Source: Schlesneria sp.
GTDB lineage: Bacteria > Planctomycetota > Planctomycetia > Planctomycetales > Planctomycetaceae
Direction: 5' to 3'
NCBI GenBank assembly: GCA_028291515.1
Contig: JAQGHU010000028.1
Location: forward strand, 1 to 61,186
Length of the DNA: 61,186 nt
Shown: piece by piece, positions 8,375 to 17,309 of the stretch
Layout of the letters: the number at the start of each line of letters is the position of its first letter
How positions within the stretch are numbered: the first letter of the stretch is position 1
Made by a program: the position numbers and the translations under genes
The notes under the pieces: model-generated
Told to the model about the DNA's origin: nothing
Seen by the model: the letters and a program-made list of their open reading frames with translations, nothing else
The model's database searches: none

Positions 8375-10903
8375 ATGGCATCGAATACCAGTGAGAGAGT
8401 GATCGCCAACCAGGGCTCGCTGAGCCCCTGGCTGTGCTGCGCTCATCGACCTGGAACGATTGCCAATCCGTCTCAATTGACAGGCGCGGCATCCGAATGG
8501 TTGCCAGCGACTGTCCCCTGCACCGTTGCTTCCACGCTGGCCGCGAACAAGCGGTGGTCGTTCGAACACTCGCCCGACATTGATACCGATGATTGGTGGT
8601 TCGCAACCTCTTTCCAAGCCAAAACTGGCGGCGGCCAGCATCCTGCCCAACTGCATCTGGATGGCTTGGCGACTTTGGCCGAAGTCTGGCTGAACGGCGA
8701 ACTGCTGCTGAAAACCGACAATATGTTTCGCAGCTACTGCGTTGACGTATCGTCACGACTGCGACTCGAAAACGAGTTGATCATTGGCTTCCGGTCCATC
8801 ACCGAAGACCTGAAGGCGAAACGCCCTCGGCCGCGGTGGAAAACCAACCTGGTCAACAACCAGCAACTCCGTTGGCATCGCACCAGTCTCCAAGGTCGTA
8901 TCCCCGGCTGGTCACCCCCTGCTCCGGCGATCGGTCCGTGGCGAGGAGTCCGTCTTGAAACCGGCCCAATCACGCCCCATTCGCTGACTGTGCGACCACA
9001 ACTCGAAGGAACCGTCGGTGTCGTCACGCTAGAAGCTCATTTGCTCTCGGCGGTCCCCATTCAACGGGCTTCCTTGCGGGTCGGCGCTCATCTCGAAGCG
9101 CTCCATCTTGAACGTGAAGTCGATGGTTATTCCGTTCGAGGGAAGCTGCAGGTCGCCAACGCTCGCTCCTGGTCGCCGCACACGCATGGTCAACCGGTGC
9201 TATACGATTGCGAACTCATCCTCGAGTCGGGCGACGTTCGTTATCGCATCGCCTGCGATCCGCTCGGATTCCGCAAAGTCGAAGTCTCGACAGCCGATGG
9301 CTTTCAAGTCCTGATCAATGGCCAACCTGTCTACTGCCGCGGTGCCTGCTGGACCGTGAGCGACATCCTGACGCTGTCTGGTACTGAAGAGCAGCTACGT
9401 CACGATCTGACGCTCGCTCGCGATGCCGGCGTGAACATGCTGCGTGTCGGCGGCACGATGGTTTACGAGAGCGACTCGTTCTACCGCCTGTGCGACGAAC
9501 TGGGGATCCTTGTCTGGCAGGACTTCATGTTCGCCAACATGGACTACCCTGTCGACGACGAATCGTTCCGTCACAATCTGGTCGCCGAAGTCAGCGAACA
9601 AGTGCGGCGCCTGGCCACGCACGCGTGTGTCGCGGTCTACTGCGGAAATAGCGAGATCGAGCAACAGGCTGCAATGCTGGGGATGCCTCGCGAAATCTGG
9701 ACGAATAGTTGGTTCGCTCAGGAACTTCCGGAACTCTGCGATCGCTTCCACCCGGGGACCGGCTATGTTCCATCGACTCCCACGGGGGGCGCTCTTCCGT
9801 TTCAGCCGAATACCGGTTTGACTCATTACTACGGTGTCGGTGCCTACCTGCGACCGACTTCGGACATTCGACGCTCCGATGTGAAGTTCACGCCCGAATG
9901 CCTGGGCTTCTCGAACATTCCAGAAGCATCCACGATCGAGGCGATCACTCAGGGTGGGCATGCCGTGATGCACGATGCCCGCTGGAAACGACGAGTCCCT
10001 CGCGATATCGGTGCGGGTTGGGACTTCGAAGATGTTCGGGATCATTATCTGAAAGAGACGTTCAACGTCGACCCGGTGCAACTCCGTTCGTGGGATACGC
10101 CGAAGTACCTGCAACTCAGCCGCCTGATCTCGGGCGAAATGATGCAGCAGGCGTTCTCCGAATGGCGCAGCTCGCACAGCCACAACCACGGCGGATTGAT
10201 CTGGTTCTACAAGGACCTGTGGCCGGCGGCGGGATGGGGCATTCTGGATTCGATGGGGACTCCGAAAGCCGCCTACTACTTCCTCAAGCGAGTCTGGAGC
10301 AGTCGGCAACTGGTCGTGACGGATGAAGGCCTGAACGGTCTGCATCTGCATCTCATCAATGAGACTTCGGAAGCGTGCAACGGCTCGATCGAAGTTCAAT
10401 TGTTGAAGGAACCGAATGTCGTCGTCGCACGTCAGGAATTGGCTGTTCGTCTGGAAGGGGCGAGTCGACGAACATTCAGTGCTGATGAAATCCTCGGTGG
10501 CTTCTACGATGTCAGCTATGCCTATCGGTTTGGTCCACCACACCATGACGTGGCGATTGTCACGTGGTTTGATTCTGAACGACGAGTGATCGGAGAAGCG
10601 TTTCACTTCATCCGTCGATCGGTTCCCGCTCTAGACCGCGCGGTGACCTTGCAGACCACGGGCGATGTCGTTGGCGACAACCGGTATCAGATTACCTTGC
10701 AATCCGATCGGTTGCTGCAAGGTGTCACAGTGAATGCGAAGGGATACTTGCCGGATGACAACTATTTCCATCTGCCGCCCGGGCGAACGAAGACGGTGAC
10801 ATTCCGGGCGACGTCGGCACAGGCTCCGTCGTTCAAAGCATTGGTCGAAGCGATCAACATGGAAAGCAGCCATGTTGTGTCTGCTCGCCCCAAGTCAGTT
10901 TAA
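8375..10903 (+). CDS. Glycoside hydrolase family 2 (beta-mannosidase-like) protein
   Basis: About 842 residues with GH2 architecture: an N-terminal jelly-roll (DDWWFATSF, LHLDGLATLAEVWLNG), immunoglobulin-like domains, and a TIM barrel beginning at CRGACWTVSDIL. The barrel shows AGVNMLRVGGTMVYES, DELGILVWQDFMFAN, the acid/base region VYCGNSEIEQQA and a probable nucleophile Glu in TPECLGFSNIPE. No signal peptide is seen, so it acts in the cytoplasm. The open frame can begin with TTG at 8336, overlapping the DUF1839 stop; I prefer ATG 8375, preceded by GAAGGG at 14 bases, but the choice is uncertain. A glycosidase in an aminoacyl-carrier cluster suggests the product is glycosylated or the amino acid is delivered to a sugar. 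Confidence 0.8.
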   Translation: MASNTSERVIANQGSLSPWLCCAHRPGTIANPSQLTGAASEWLPATVPCTVASTLAANKRWSFEHSPDIDTDDWWFATSFQAKTGGGQHPAQLHLDGLATLAEVWLNGELLLKTDNMFRSYCVDVSSRLRLENELIIGFRSITEDLKAKRPRPRWKTNLVNNQQLRWHRTSLQGRIPGWSPPAPAIGPWRGVRLETGPITPHSLTVRPQLEGTVGVVTLEAHLLSAVPIQRASLRVGAHLEALHLEREVDGYSVRGKLQVANARSWSPHTHGQPVLYDCELILESGDVRYRIACDPLGFRKVEVSTADGFQVLINGQPVYCRGACWTVSDILTLSGTEEQLRHDLTLARDAGVNMLRVGGTMVYESDSFYRLCDELGILVWQDFMFANMDYPVDDESFRHNLVAEVSEQVRRLATHACVAVYCGNSEIEQQAAMLGMPREIWTNSWFAQELPELCDRFHPGTGYVPSTPTGGALPFQPNTGLTHYYGVGAYLRPTSDIRRSDVKFTPECLGFSNIPEASTIEAITQGGHAVMHDARWKRRVPRDIGAGWDFEDVRDHYLKETFNVDPVQLRSWDTPKYLQLSRLISGEMMQQAFSEWRSSHSHNHGGLIWFYKDLWPAAGWGILDSMGTPKAAYYFLKRVWSSRQLVVTDEGLNGLHLHLINETSEACNGSIEVQLLKEPNVVVARQELAVRLEGASRRTFSADEILGGFYDVSYAYRFGPPHHDVAIVTWFDSERRVIGEAFHFIRRSVPALDRAVTLQTTGDVVGDNRYQITLQSDRLLQGVTVNAKGYLPDDNYFHLPPGRTKTVTFRATSAQAPSFKALVEAINMESSHVVSARPKSV

Positions 10904-10916
10904 CGAGGTGCGGGCC

Positions 10917-12791
10917 ATGGCAACTCTAACCGCGGAAACCACTGCTGGAATGGATATTTCGCCCTTTGTATCGGCCGGTGCGATTCAGCGCACTGCGTTC
11001 TATCTCCCCTGTGGCGAACAACCGCTCTTCGCCTGGTTGCATTCGTTAGACAGACGACGCGAACGCGATCATGGCGTTGTCATCGTCCCACCGATCGGGT
11101 TTGAACAACTGCACGCTCATCGTAGCTTGCGGCATCTGGCCGACGAATTCGCTCGATTGAGTATCCCCGCCTTACGATTCGACTGGCACGGGACAGGCGA
11201 TTCATCTGGAGACGATACTGATCCGGAGCGACTGGCGACATGGCTTTCAAACGCTCGCGCAGCAGTAAGCTGGATGAAAGACGAGTTGGGGTGCGCCAAA
11301 GTCAGTGTCGTTGGACTGCGATTCGGCGCCACACTGGCGGCGCTGGCACTGGATCAAATTGAAATCGAAAACCTTATCCTGTGGGCTCCAGTGACGAACG
11401 GGCGCGGATCGGTCCGAGAGATGCATGTCATCGACATGATGTCCGAGGGGCACACCGCTGGAAGTGAAGCGGCGGGAACAATCGAAGCCGCCGGATTCCG
11501 CTTAACGGCCGAGACGGCCGCGGCGTTATCGAAGACGAGTTTGATGCAGTCCAAGCCGCTCTGCCGCCGAGTACTGATCGCGAATCGTGACGATTCCCCC
11601 GCAGATCAACGAGTCCTCGATCATTTCGCCAAACTCGGGCTGGATGTCGAGCAATTTGCGGTACCGGGCGTGAGCCAGATACTGGTTGAACCCCACAAGG
11701 GTCACGTGCCGGAAATCGCGATTCAGAAAATTACCGATTGGATGGACCAACACGCGGACTCCGGTGAGGATTGCGCCGGCGAAGAACTGAGTACGGATCA
11801 AGTAGCGAGCCATTTGCCACTGAATCAGAGGCCGCTCAGTATCCTCTGCTCACCCAGTGTTCGAGAGACCGCCATCTGCCTGAGTGACTCTCCGAATCTG
11901 TTTGGGATTCTCAGCGAGCCAACCACGCCACCCGTAGCAAACCTGCCGACGATTATCCTGCTCAATGCCGGAGCGGCGTATCGGATCGGTCCTGGCCGGA
12001 TGAATGTCGAAATGGCTCGGCAGTTTGCGTCACAGGGATTTCGGTGTCTGCGGCTCGATCTCAACGGGTTGGGAGACAGCATCGCGACGGACGCGTCGCA
12101 AGAGAATGACTCTTACGCGTCGACCGCTTTTCGCGACATCGGGCTGACAATGGAAGCCTTGCGACAGCGATTCGGTCCACAGCAATTCGTCCTGATGGGA
12201 CTTTGCTCAGGGGCCTACGCTTCGTTCCAAGCGGCTGCGCAGTTCGACGATGTCGATCTCGTCGAGGGAATCATGATCAACCCGCTGACATACTTCTGGC
12301 AAGATGGGATGTCGCTGGAGACCGCACCGACGAAAGAGCTGATTCGCGAACACTACTATTTGTCGTCAGCACTGCAACCTGCCAAGTGGTTGAAGTTGTT
12401 GTCCGGTCGCAGCCGCATCGGAGTTCGGGGGGCGTTGCGGATGGTCGCTCAGCGTCTTGGTCTGATCGGGTCTCGGCGAACTTCCAAAGTGGCCAATGTC
12501 ACAGAAAACACAGGTCCATCGCATCCCACGACACAGGATCTGACCGGCGATCTGAAGCGCGTTGTCACTTCCCGCCGCCGGTTGTCGATGTTCTTTTCGA
12601 CGACTGATCCCGGCTATAGCATCCTGTTAGGCCAGGCCCGGCGGCAGGCGAAACGCATGCTTCGGCGTCAGCAGCTCAGCGTCACTTTCATCGATAATGC
12701 TGACCACACGTTTTCCAGGCATACGGCACGACAGCGATTGATCGATTCGTTGTGCGAGCATCTGCAGCGACGGTCCGTTTCCTGCTCGTAA
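10917..12791 (+). CDS. Double alpha/beta-hydrolase protein
   Basis: A 624-residue protein made of two alpha/beta-hydrolase domains. The start at 10917 has GAGGTG 6 bases upstream; an earlier ATG at 10872 lies inside the preceding gene. In domain 1 (about 20-280) the nucleophile elbow reads G-L-R-F-G, with Arg (about R135) where Ser is normal, so it is probably not a standard hydrolase. In domain 2 (about 330-615) the elbow is G-L-C-S-G with Cys (about C430), as in dienelactone hydrolases. A late NADHTFSRH supplies a likely catalytic His. Domain 2 may release or transfer the acyl group from the carrier protein made in this cluster. Confidence 0.75.
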   Translation: MATLTAETTAGMDISPFVSAGAIQRTAFYLPCGEQPLFAWLHSLDRRRERDHGVVIVPPIGFEQLHAHRSLRHLADEFARLSIPALRFDWHGTGDSSGDDTDPERLATWLSNARAAVSWMKDELGCAKVSVVGLRFGATLAALALDQIEIENLILWAPVTNGRGSVREMHVIDMMSEGHTAGSEAAGTIEAAGFRLTAETAAALSKTSLMQSKPLCRRVLIANRDDSPADQRVLDHFAKLGLDVEQFAVPGVSQILVEPHKGHVPEIAIQKITDWMDQHADSGEDCAGEELSTDQVASHLPLNQRPLSILCSPSVRETAICLSDSPNLFGILSEPTTPPVANLPTIILLNAGAAYRIGPGRMNVEMARQFASQGFRCLRLDLNGLGDSIATDASQENDSYASTAFRDIGLTMEALRQRFGPQQFVLMGLCSGAYASFQAAAQFDDVDLVEGIMINPLTYFWQDGMSLETAPTKELIREHYYLSSALQPAKWLKLLSGRSRIGVRGALRMVAQRLGLIGSRRTSKVANVTENTGPSHPTTQDLTGDLKRVVTSRRRLSMFFSTTDPGYSILLGQARRQAKRMLRRQQLSVTFIDNADHTFSRHTARQRLIDSLCEHLQRRSVSCS

Positions 12792-12885
12792 AAGTCTGAT
12801 TCAGTGGTTCGAAACCCTCGCCGAGTGGTGACTGCGTCGCTACACTGCGGCGCGAGAGTTGCGTTCCTCCGAACACAGGCGGTGA

Positions 12886-12928
12886 ATTCGTACTCTCAAT
12901 TCAATAGGACAGGCGGCTCAGTACGAAT
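12886..12928. promoter_or_regulatory. Inverted repeat upstream of the ABC importer operon
   Basis: ATTCGTACT (12886-12894) and AGTACGAAT (12920-12928) are perfect 9-base inverted arms 25 bases apart, 36 bases before the ATG at 12964. This could be an operator or a leader hairpin. No promoter boxes were identified with confidence. Confidence 0.3.
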
Positions 12929-12963
12929 GTGAGTCGCCATCAGGGCAATGGAGTTCCGGGTTC

Positions 12964-14982
12964 ATGGGCGAATCATTGAAGCGTCTTTCGTTCGGCTTCT
13001 TTTTGATTGCCTTGGCGTCGGCCGTGCTCTTGCTGTCAGAAGCGCCTCGTCAGAAACCTCGCGAAACCTCGCTGGCAACTTCTGAATCGACAATTCCCAC
13101 GCGGACCATGCGAGTCGCCATGTTTCAAATGGCATCGCAGCCAATCATCGACGAGGGCGCGCAGGGCGTCATCGACAGCCTGAAAGAGGCAGGCTTTGTC
13201 GACGGAAAGAACCTGAAACTGACTCGATTCAACGCCGAGGGGGATATCGCGACCGGTAACGCGATTTCGCAGGAACTCGCCGCTGGCGACTACGATCTGG
13301 TCATCACCCTGACGACGGGAGCATTGCAGTCGTTTGCGAACGTCAATAAGCAGCGTAAAGTACCGCACGTCTTCGGATTGGTCTCAGACCCAGTCAAAGC
13401 GGGTGTTGGGGTCGGGACCGAACCGATGGATCATCCCGCCCACCTGACAGGGATTGGAACATTTCCACCGGTCGATCAAGCTTTGGAGTTGGCCCGCAGG
13501 ATCAATCCGAAATTGTCGAAAGTCGGTATCGGTTGGAATCCGGCCGAGATCAACTCGGAAGTCAGCACAAAACTGGCACGCGAGGTTTGCAAGAAGCTGA
13601 AGATCGAACTGCTCGAGGCGAATGTCGAGAACACTTCCACAGTGAAAGAAGCCGTTCGCTCGTTGATTGATCGGCAAGCCGAAGCGCTGCTGGTTGGCGG
13701 CGATGTCACGATGCTCGGTGCCATCGACGTAGTAGCGAAAACGGGCAGTGACGCTCATATTCCGACGTTCACGTGCATGCCCGGCAACGCGAAGAAAGGT
13801 ACCCTCTTCGATGTGGGAGCGAACTACTACGAAGTTGGTCGAACTGTCGGTCGAGTCGCGGCTCGGGTGCTCAAGGGGGAATCGATTGCCAGCATCCCGG
13901 TCGAGATTGCGATCCCGCCGAAGCTCTTCGTCAACAAGCTGGCATTGAAGAGCCTCAATGGCGAATGGGCGTTTCCTGATGATGTGGTCAAGTCTGCGGA
14001 CTCGATCATCGACGAGAGTGGGCAAACGGATAAGGTCACCGTCGTCGTGGCTGCACCACCAACACAGAATCAACCGCTGGTGAATCTCTGGCAGCTTCGC
14101 ATCGTGAGCTATGTCAATTCAGACGATGTCGCGGAAGCGGAGCGTGGCCTACGCGAAGGTCTGAAGAAATCTGGCTTGGTCGAGGGCCGCGACTACGCCG
14201 TCAAGATGCTCAACGCACAGGGAGACATGGCGACGCTCAACAGTTTGGTGGATGCGGCTATTGCCGACAATACTGACTTGCTGTTGACCATTTCGACGCA
14301 GGCCCTGCAAAGCTGTGTTCAGAAGGCGCAAGGCTTACCGATTGTTTTCACAATGGTCGCCAATCCCTTCGCGGCGGGCGTCGGAAAATCGGAATCCGAT
14401 CATCTTTCCAACGTTACCGGTGCCTATGGTGCCAATGATGTCAAACGCATGATGCCGATCATTCGGCAGCTGATGCCAGATGCAAAGAAACTCGGGACGT
14501 TGTTCGTCCCCGGCGAGGTGAATTCTGTCTACAGCTATGAATTGCTGGTCGAGGCCGCCCGCGGCGCTGGCTACGAATTAGTGTCCGTCGGTGTGAACGC
14601 CGGGACCGAGGTCCTCGATGGCACTCAGTCGCTTTGCGATCAACATCTGGATGCGATCTGCTTATCGAACTCCAATCTGACAGGCGCTGCGTTTCCATCG
14701 GTCGCTCAAGCAGCATCCAAAGCCAAGTTGCCAGTCTTCGCGTTCCTGGGGAGTGCGTCGAAACAAGGGGCTGCCGTGGTTCTGACGCGTGATTACTACG
14801 ACATGGGGCTCGATTCGGCGCAGATTGCTGCGCGAGTCATGCGCGGTGAAAAACCTGCTGCAATTCCCTTTTTCCAGTCCACTAAAAGTAAGCTCTATTT
14901 GAACCTTGCCTCCGCTCAGAAACTGGGACTTACGATTCCAGAGTCGCTGATTAAGGCCGCCGACCAAGTGATCGACAAATAG
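12964..14982 (+). CDS. ABC importer substrate-binding protein with duplicated binding domain
   Basis: A 672-residue exported protein made of two successive copies of the ABC_sub_bind (PF04392-like) domain, about residues 48-345 and 358-670. Each copy has the same sequence of features: an M-A-S/M-L-N-A-Q-G-D-like strand, a DLVITLTTGALQS or DLLLTISTQALQS segment, then VPHVFGLVSDPVKAGVG or LPIVFTMVANPFAAGVG. The usual family member has one copy of about 320 residues. The N-terminus is a signal segment (FGFFLIALASAVLLLS). It is followed by a STAS protein, a permease and an ATPase on the same strand, so it is the capture part of that importer. Family members bind amino acids such as tryptophan, but the ligand is unknown here. 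Confidence 0.85.
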   Translation: MGESLKRLSFGFFLIALASAVLLLSEAPRQKPRETSLATSESTIPTRTMRVAMFQMASQPIIDEGAQGVIDSLKEAGFVDGKNLKLTRFNAEGDIATGNAISQELAAGDYDLVITLTTGALQSFANVNKQRKVPHVFGLVSDPVKAGVGVGTEPMDHPAHLTGIGTFPPVDQALELARRINPKLSKVGIGWNPAEINSEVSTKLAREVCKKLKIELLEANVENTSTVKEAVRSLIDRQAEALLVGGDVTMLGAIDVVAKTGSDAHIPTFTCMPGNAKKGTLFDVGANYYEVGRTVGRVAARVLKGESIASIPVEIAIPPKLFVNKLALKSLNGEWAFPDDVVKSADSIIDESGQTDKVTVVVAAPPTQNQPLVNLWQLRIVSYVNSDDVAEAERGLREGLKKSGLVEGRDYAVKMLNAQGDMATLNSLVDAAIADNTDLLLTISTQALQSCVQKAQGLPIVFTMVANPFAAGVGKSESDHLSNVTGAYGANDVKRMMPIIRQLMPDAKKLGTLFVPGEVNSVYSYELLVEAARGAGYELVSVGVNAGTEVLDGTQSLCDQHLDAICLSNSNLTGAAFPSVAQAASKAKLPVFAFLGSASKQGAAVVLTRDYYDMGLDSAQIAARVMRGEKPAAIPFFQSTKSKLYLNLASAQKLGLTIPESLIKAADQVIDK

Positions 14983-15048
14983 GGCGACAGCCGTTGCCGA
15001 CCAAACTGACAGCAGATAAACCGCGTTTCTCCTCGACGATAACCATTC

Positions 15049-16317
15049 ATGCAAATCAATACTGAAGATCATGGCGACCTGCTGGAAATGCGGATTGCTG
15101 GTCGTCTCGATAACGAATGGGCCGAGCATCTGTCGGATGCGATTGACGAAGCGGTTCGCCAGGGATCGCATTCAATCGTGCTCGATCTTTCGGACGTGAG
15201 CTACATGAGCTCCGCCGGAATCGGAGCTTTAGTTCGAGCCTACAAGCAACTGCAATCCATTCGCGGGTTCTTCGGGGTCGGCATCGCTCCGCCTCAGGTG
15301 GCCGAAGTCATCAAGATGACCGGCCTCTCGAAAATGCTGTTGTGTAACATGGCCGAAGTTCGCGCGCGAGCAGAATCCGGTAGCTTTCGCAGCACGATGC
15401 AGCCGACGTTTCGAGTCGCCGCCGAAGGGGGGATGAACTTCGAACTGTACGATGTCGAACCTAAGGCGGCACTCACCTGCGAAGTGATTGGCGATGCCAC
15501 TCGGTTTCCACAGCAAACTTACTTGGAACAGCACTGCCGACCGTTGGAATTCGGAGCAGACGTGTTTGGCTTGGGATTGGGAGCATTCGGTTCCAAGTAT
15601 GCAGAGTGCCAGAATCGATTTGGTGAATTCTTGGCGGCCGGTGGTGCGGTGGCACAGCAGCCTGCGGGCGCGGCCAAGCCCGACTTTCAACTCGAACAGG
15701 GAAAGCTGGTTCCCAACGTGCAGATGGCCTATGGGTTGCGCTGCCGAGGGGGAATGCGACAGCATCAAAGATTTGAACCCGCCGAAGAAGGCCAGCGAAT
15801 CTCCTTGTCGGCGTTGGTCAAGAAGAGCCTGGAGTTAAACGATTCCAATTTGGCAGGTCTGGTCTACGTCGCTGAAACGACGGGATTGATCGGTGCCACG
15901 CTGCGACGTTCGCCAACTTCTGCAGCGGCTGGCTCGCGAATGTCGCATCCCGAAATTCGCAACTGGCTTTCGTTCTCGCCCGAGCGGACGCATGGTCATA
16001 CATTAACGCTGATCGTCGGGGTGGCATCACGAGGCGCGCCGTCGGCCGAACTGGCTTCGCTACTCAGGCCGATGGGATCCAGCTCCGAGATCTACGGTCA
16101 CTTCCATGCGGCTGTCTTTTCGTACCGGCCCTTCAAGAAACGCAAATTGGAAATGGCGGATGTTGTGGGAACGCTGTTCGAATCGGAAGACCTGCAGACC
16201 GTCATGCACCTTCTGAATGATGATCGCGAAATTACGGGTGGCGGTGAAAGCGAATTCATCCGCGGGGCCTGCTGGTTGTCATCGATTACGACTGTCACGG
16301 GAGGACCCCAGCGATGA
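15049..16317 (+). CDS. STAS-domain protein with a large unknown C-terminal region
   Basis: A 422-residue cytosolic protein. Residues 1-105 are a STAS domain of the anti-sigma-factor-antagonist type: LLEMRIAGRLDN, then VLDLSDVSYMSSAGIGALVRAY with the serine that is phosphorylated in SpoIIAA-like proteins. The rest (110-422) resembles nothing I can name; it has GLGLGAFG near 170 and IVGVASRGAPS near 320. It lies between the binding protein and the permease and overlaps the permease start by four bases, so it belongs to the transporter operon. I infer a regulatory role on uptake. Confidence 0.7.
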   Translation: MQINTEDHGDLLEMRIAGRLDNEWAEHLSDAIDEAVRQGSHSIVLDLSDVSYMSSAGIGALVRAYKQLQSIRGFFGVGIAPPQVAEVIKMTGLSKMLLCNMAEVRARAESGSFRSTMQPTFRVAAEGGMNFELYDVEPKAALTCEVIGDATRFPQQTYLEQHCRPLEFGADVFGLGLGAFGSKYAECQNRFGEFLAAGGAVAQQPAGAAKPDFQLEQGKLVPNVQMAYGLRCRGGMRQHQRFEPAEEGQRISLSALVKKSLELNDSNLAGLVYVAETTGLIGATLRRSPTSAAAGSRMSHPEIRNWLSFSPERTHGHTLTLIVGVASRGAPSAELASLLRPMGSSSEIYGHFHAAVFSYRPFKKRKLEMADVVGTLFESEDLQTVMHLLNDDREITGGGESEFIRGACWLSSITTVTGGPQR

Positions 16318-17240
16318 TGCAATTGATAGGTTCCGTTTCGGTGGGGTTGATTCTGTCGCTGCTTGCGCTGGGAGTGCTGATCAGCTTTCGTATTTTGGCG
16401 TTTCGGGATCTGACCGTGGAAGGTTCGATTGCCCTGGGTGGCGCCGTTGCTGGAACCTTGCTCGTCTCGGGCTGGAATCCCTGGCTGGCGACATTCATCG
16501 CGTTTTTGGCGGGTGCCTGCGCGGGAACGGTGACTGGCATCTTGACGACGCGTTTGCAAATCAACGGATTGCTGGCGGGAATCCTGGTGATGACTGCGCT
16601 CTACTCAGTCAATCTGCGCGTGATGAACCGCAGCAACCTGCCGCTCTTCAAAGAGCAGACTGTCGTCTCGATGGCCCAGAAGGCGGTGTCACCCGATTTG
16701 AAATGGACGATTGGGCGCTGGGATATTCCCGTACAGGAAGTCCTGGTGGTGATCCTGGTGCTGGCCATCATTGGACTGATTTCTGGCATCATGTATGCCT
16801 TCTTCAAGACCAACCTCGGACTGGCCATGCGGGCCACGGGCGACAACGAGCAAATGATTCGCGCGCTCGGTGTTGAAGTGGGCTGGATGCTGACCTTTGG
16901 ACTGGCGCTCTCGAATGGATTGGTTGCTCTCTCGGGGGCGTTGCTCGTTCAGTATCAGGGCTATGCCGACGTGCAGATGGGGCTGGGGATGGTCGTGTGG
17001 GGACTGGCCAGCGTCATTATCGGCGAATCCCTGGTGAACTCGCGGCAGATCGGGATGCTCGTGGTCGGAACCATTATGGGATCGATCTTGTTTCGATTGC
17101 TGGTGGCCATCGCACTGCGCTGGGGACTGAACCCGAACGATTTGAAACTGGTCACGGCCGTGTTTGTGCTGATCGCGCTGGTGGCACCGAACGCGATCGA
17201 TGTCGCTCGGCGCAAACTAAGTACCCTCGGGAAGGCTTAG
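16314..17240 (+). CDS. ABC transporter permease
   Basis: A 308-residue integral membrane protein with about eight hydrophobic segments, beginning with MMQLIGSVSVGLILSLLALGV. It has the branched-chain-type permease pattern, including the conserved FRILAFRDLTVEGSIALGGA region and GLAMRATGDNEQMIRALGV, the cytoplasmic coupling loop that meets the ATPase. It overlaps the STAS gene by ATGA and is followed by the ATPase after 69 bases. With the PF04392-like binding protein and ATPase it forms a complete importer. Confidence 0.85.
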   Translation: MMQLIGSVSVGLILSLLALGVLISFRILAFRDLTVEGSIALGGAVAGTLLVSGWNPWLATFIAFLAGACAGTVTGILTTRLQINGLLAGILVMTALYSVNLRVMNRSNLPLFKEQTVVSMAQKAVSPDLKWTIGRWDIPVQEVLVVILVLAIIGLISGIMYAFFKTNLGLAMRATGDNEQMIRALGVEVGWMLTFGLALSNGLVALSGALLVQYQGYADVQMGLGMVVWGLASVIIGESLVNSRQIGMLVVGTIMGSILFRLLVAIALRWGLNPNDLKLVTAVFVLIALVAPNAIDVARRKLSTLGKA

Positions 17241-17309
17241 CTCTACTGAATCAGGCTGGCCAAGTCTTGCTGGAAATTGTGAACTGACTTACCGGGAACG
17301 AGTCGCGAA

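Noticed and set aside
9395..10606. 403-residue open frame on the minus strand opposite the GH2 gene
   Set aside because: It lies fully inside a well-supported plus-strand gene, has no recognisable domain and no ribosome-binding site. It is a codon-bias shadow.
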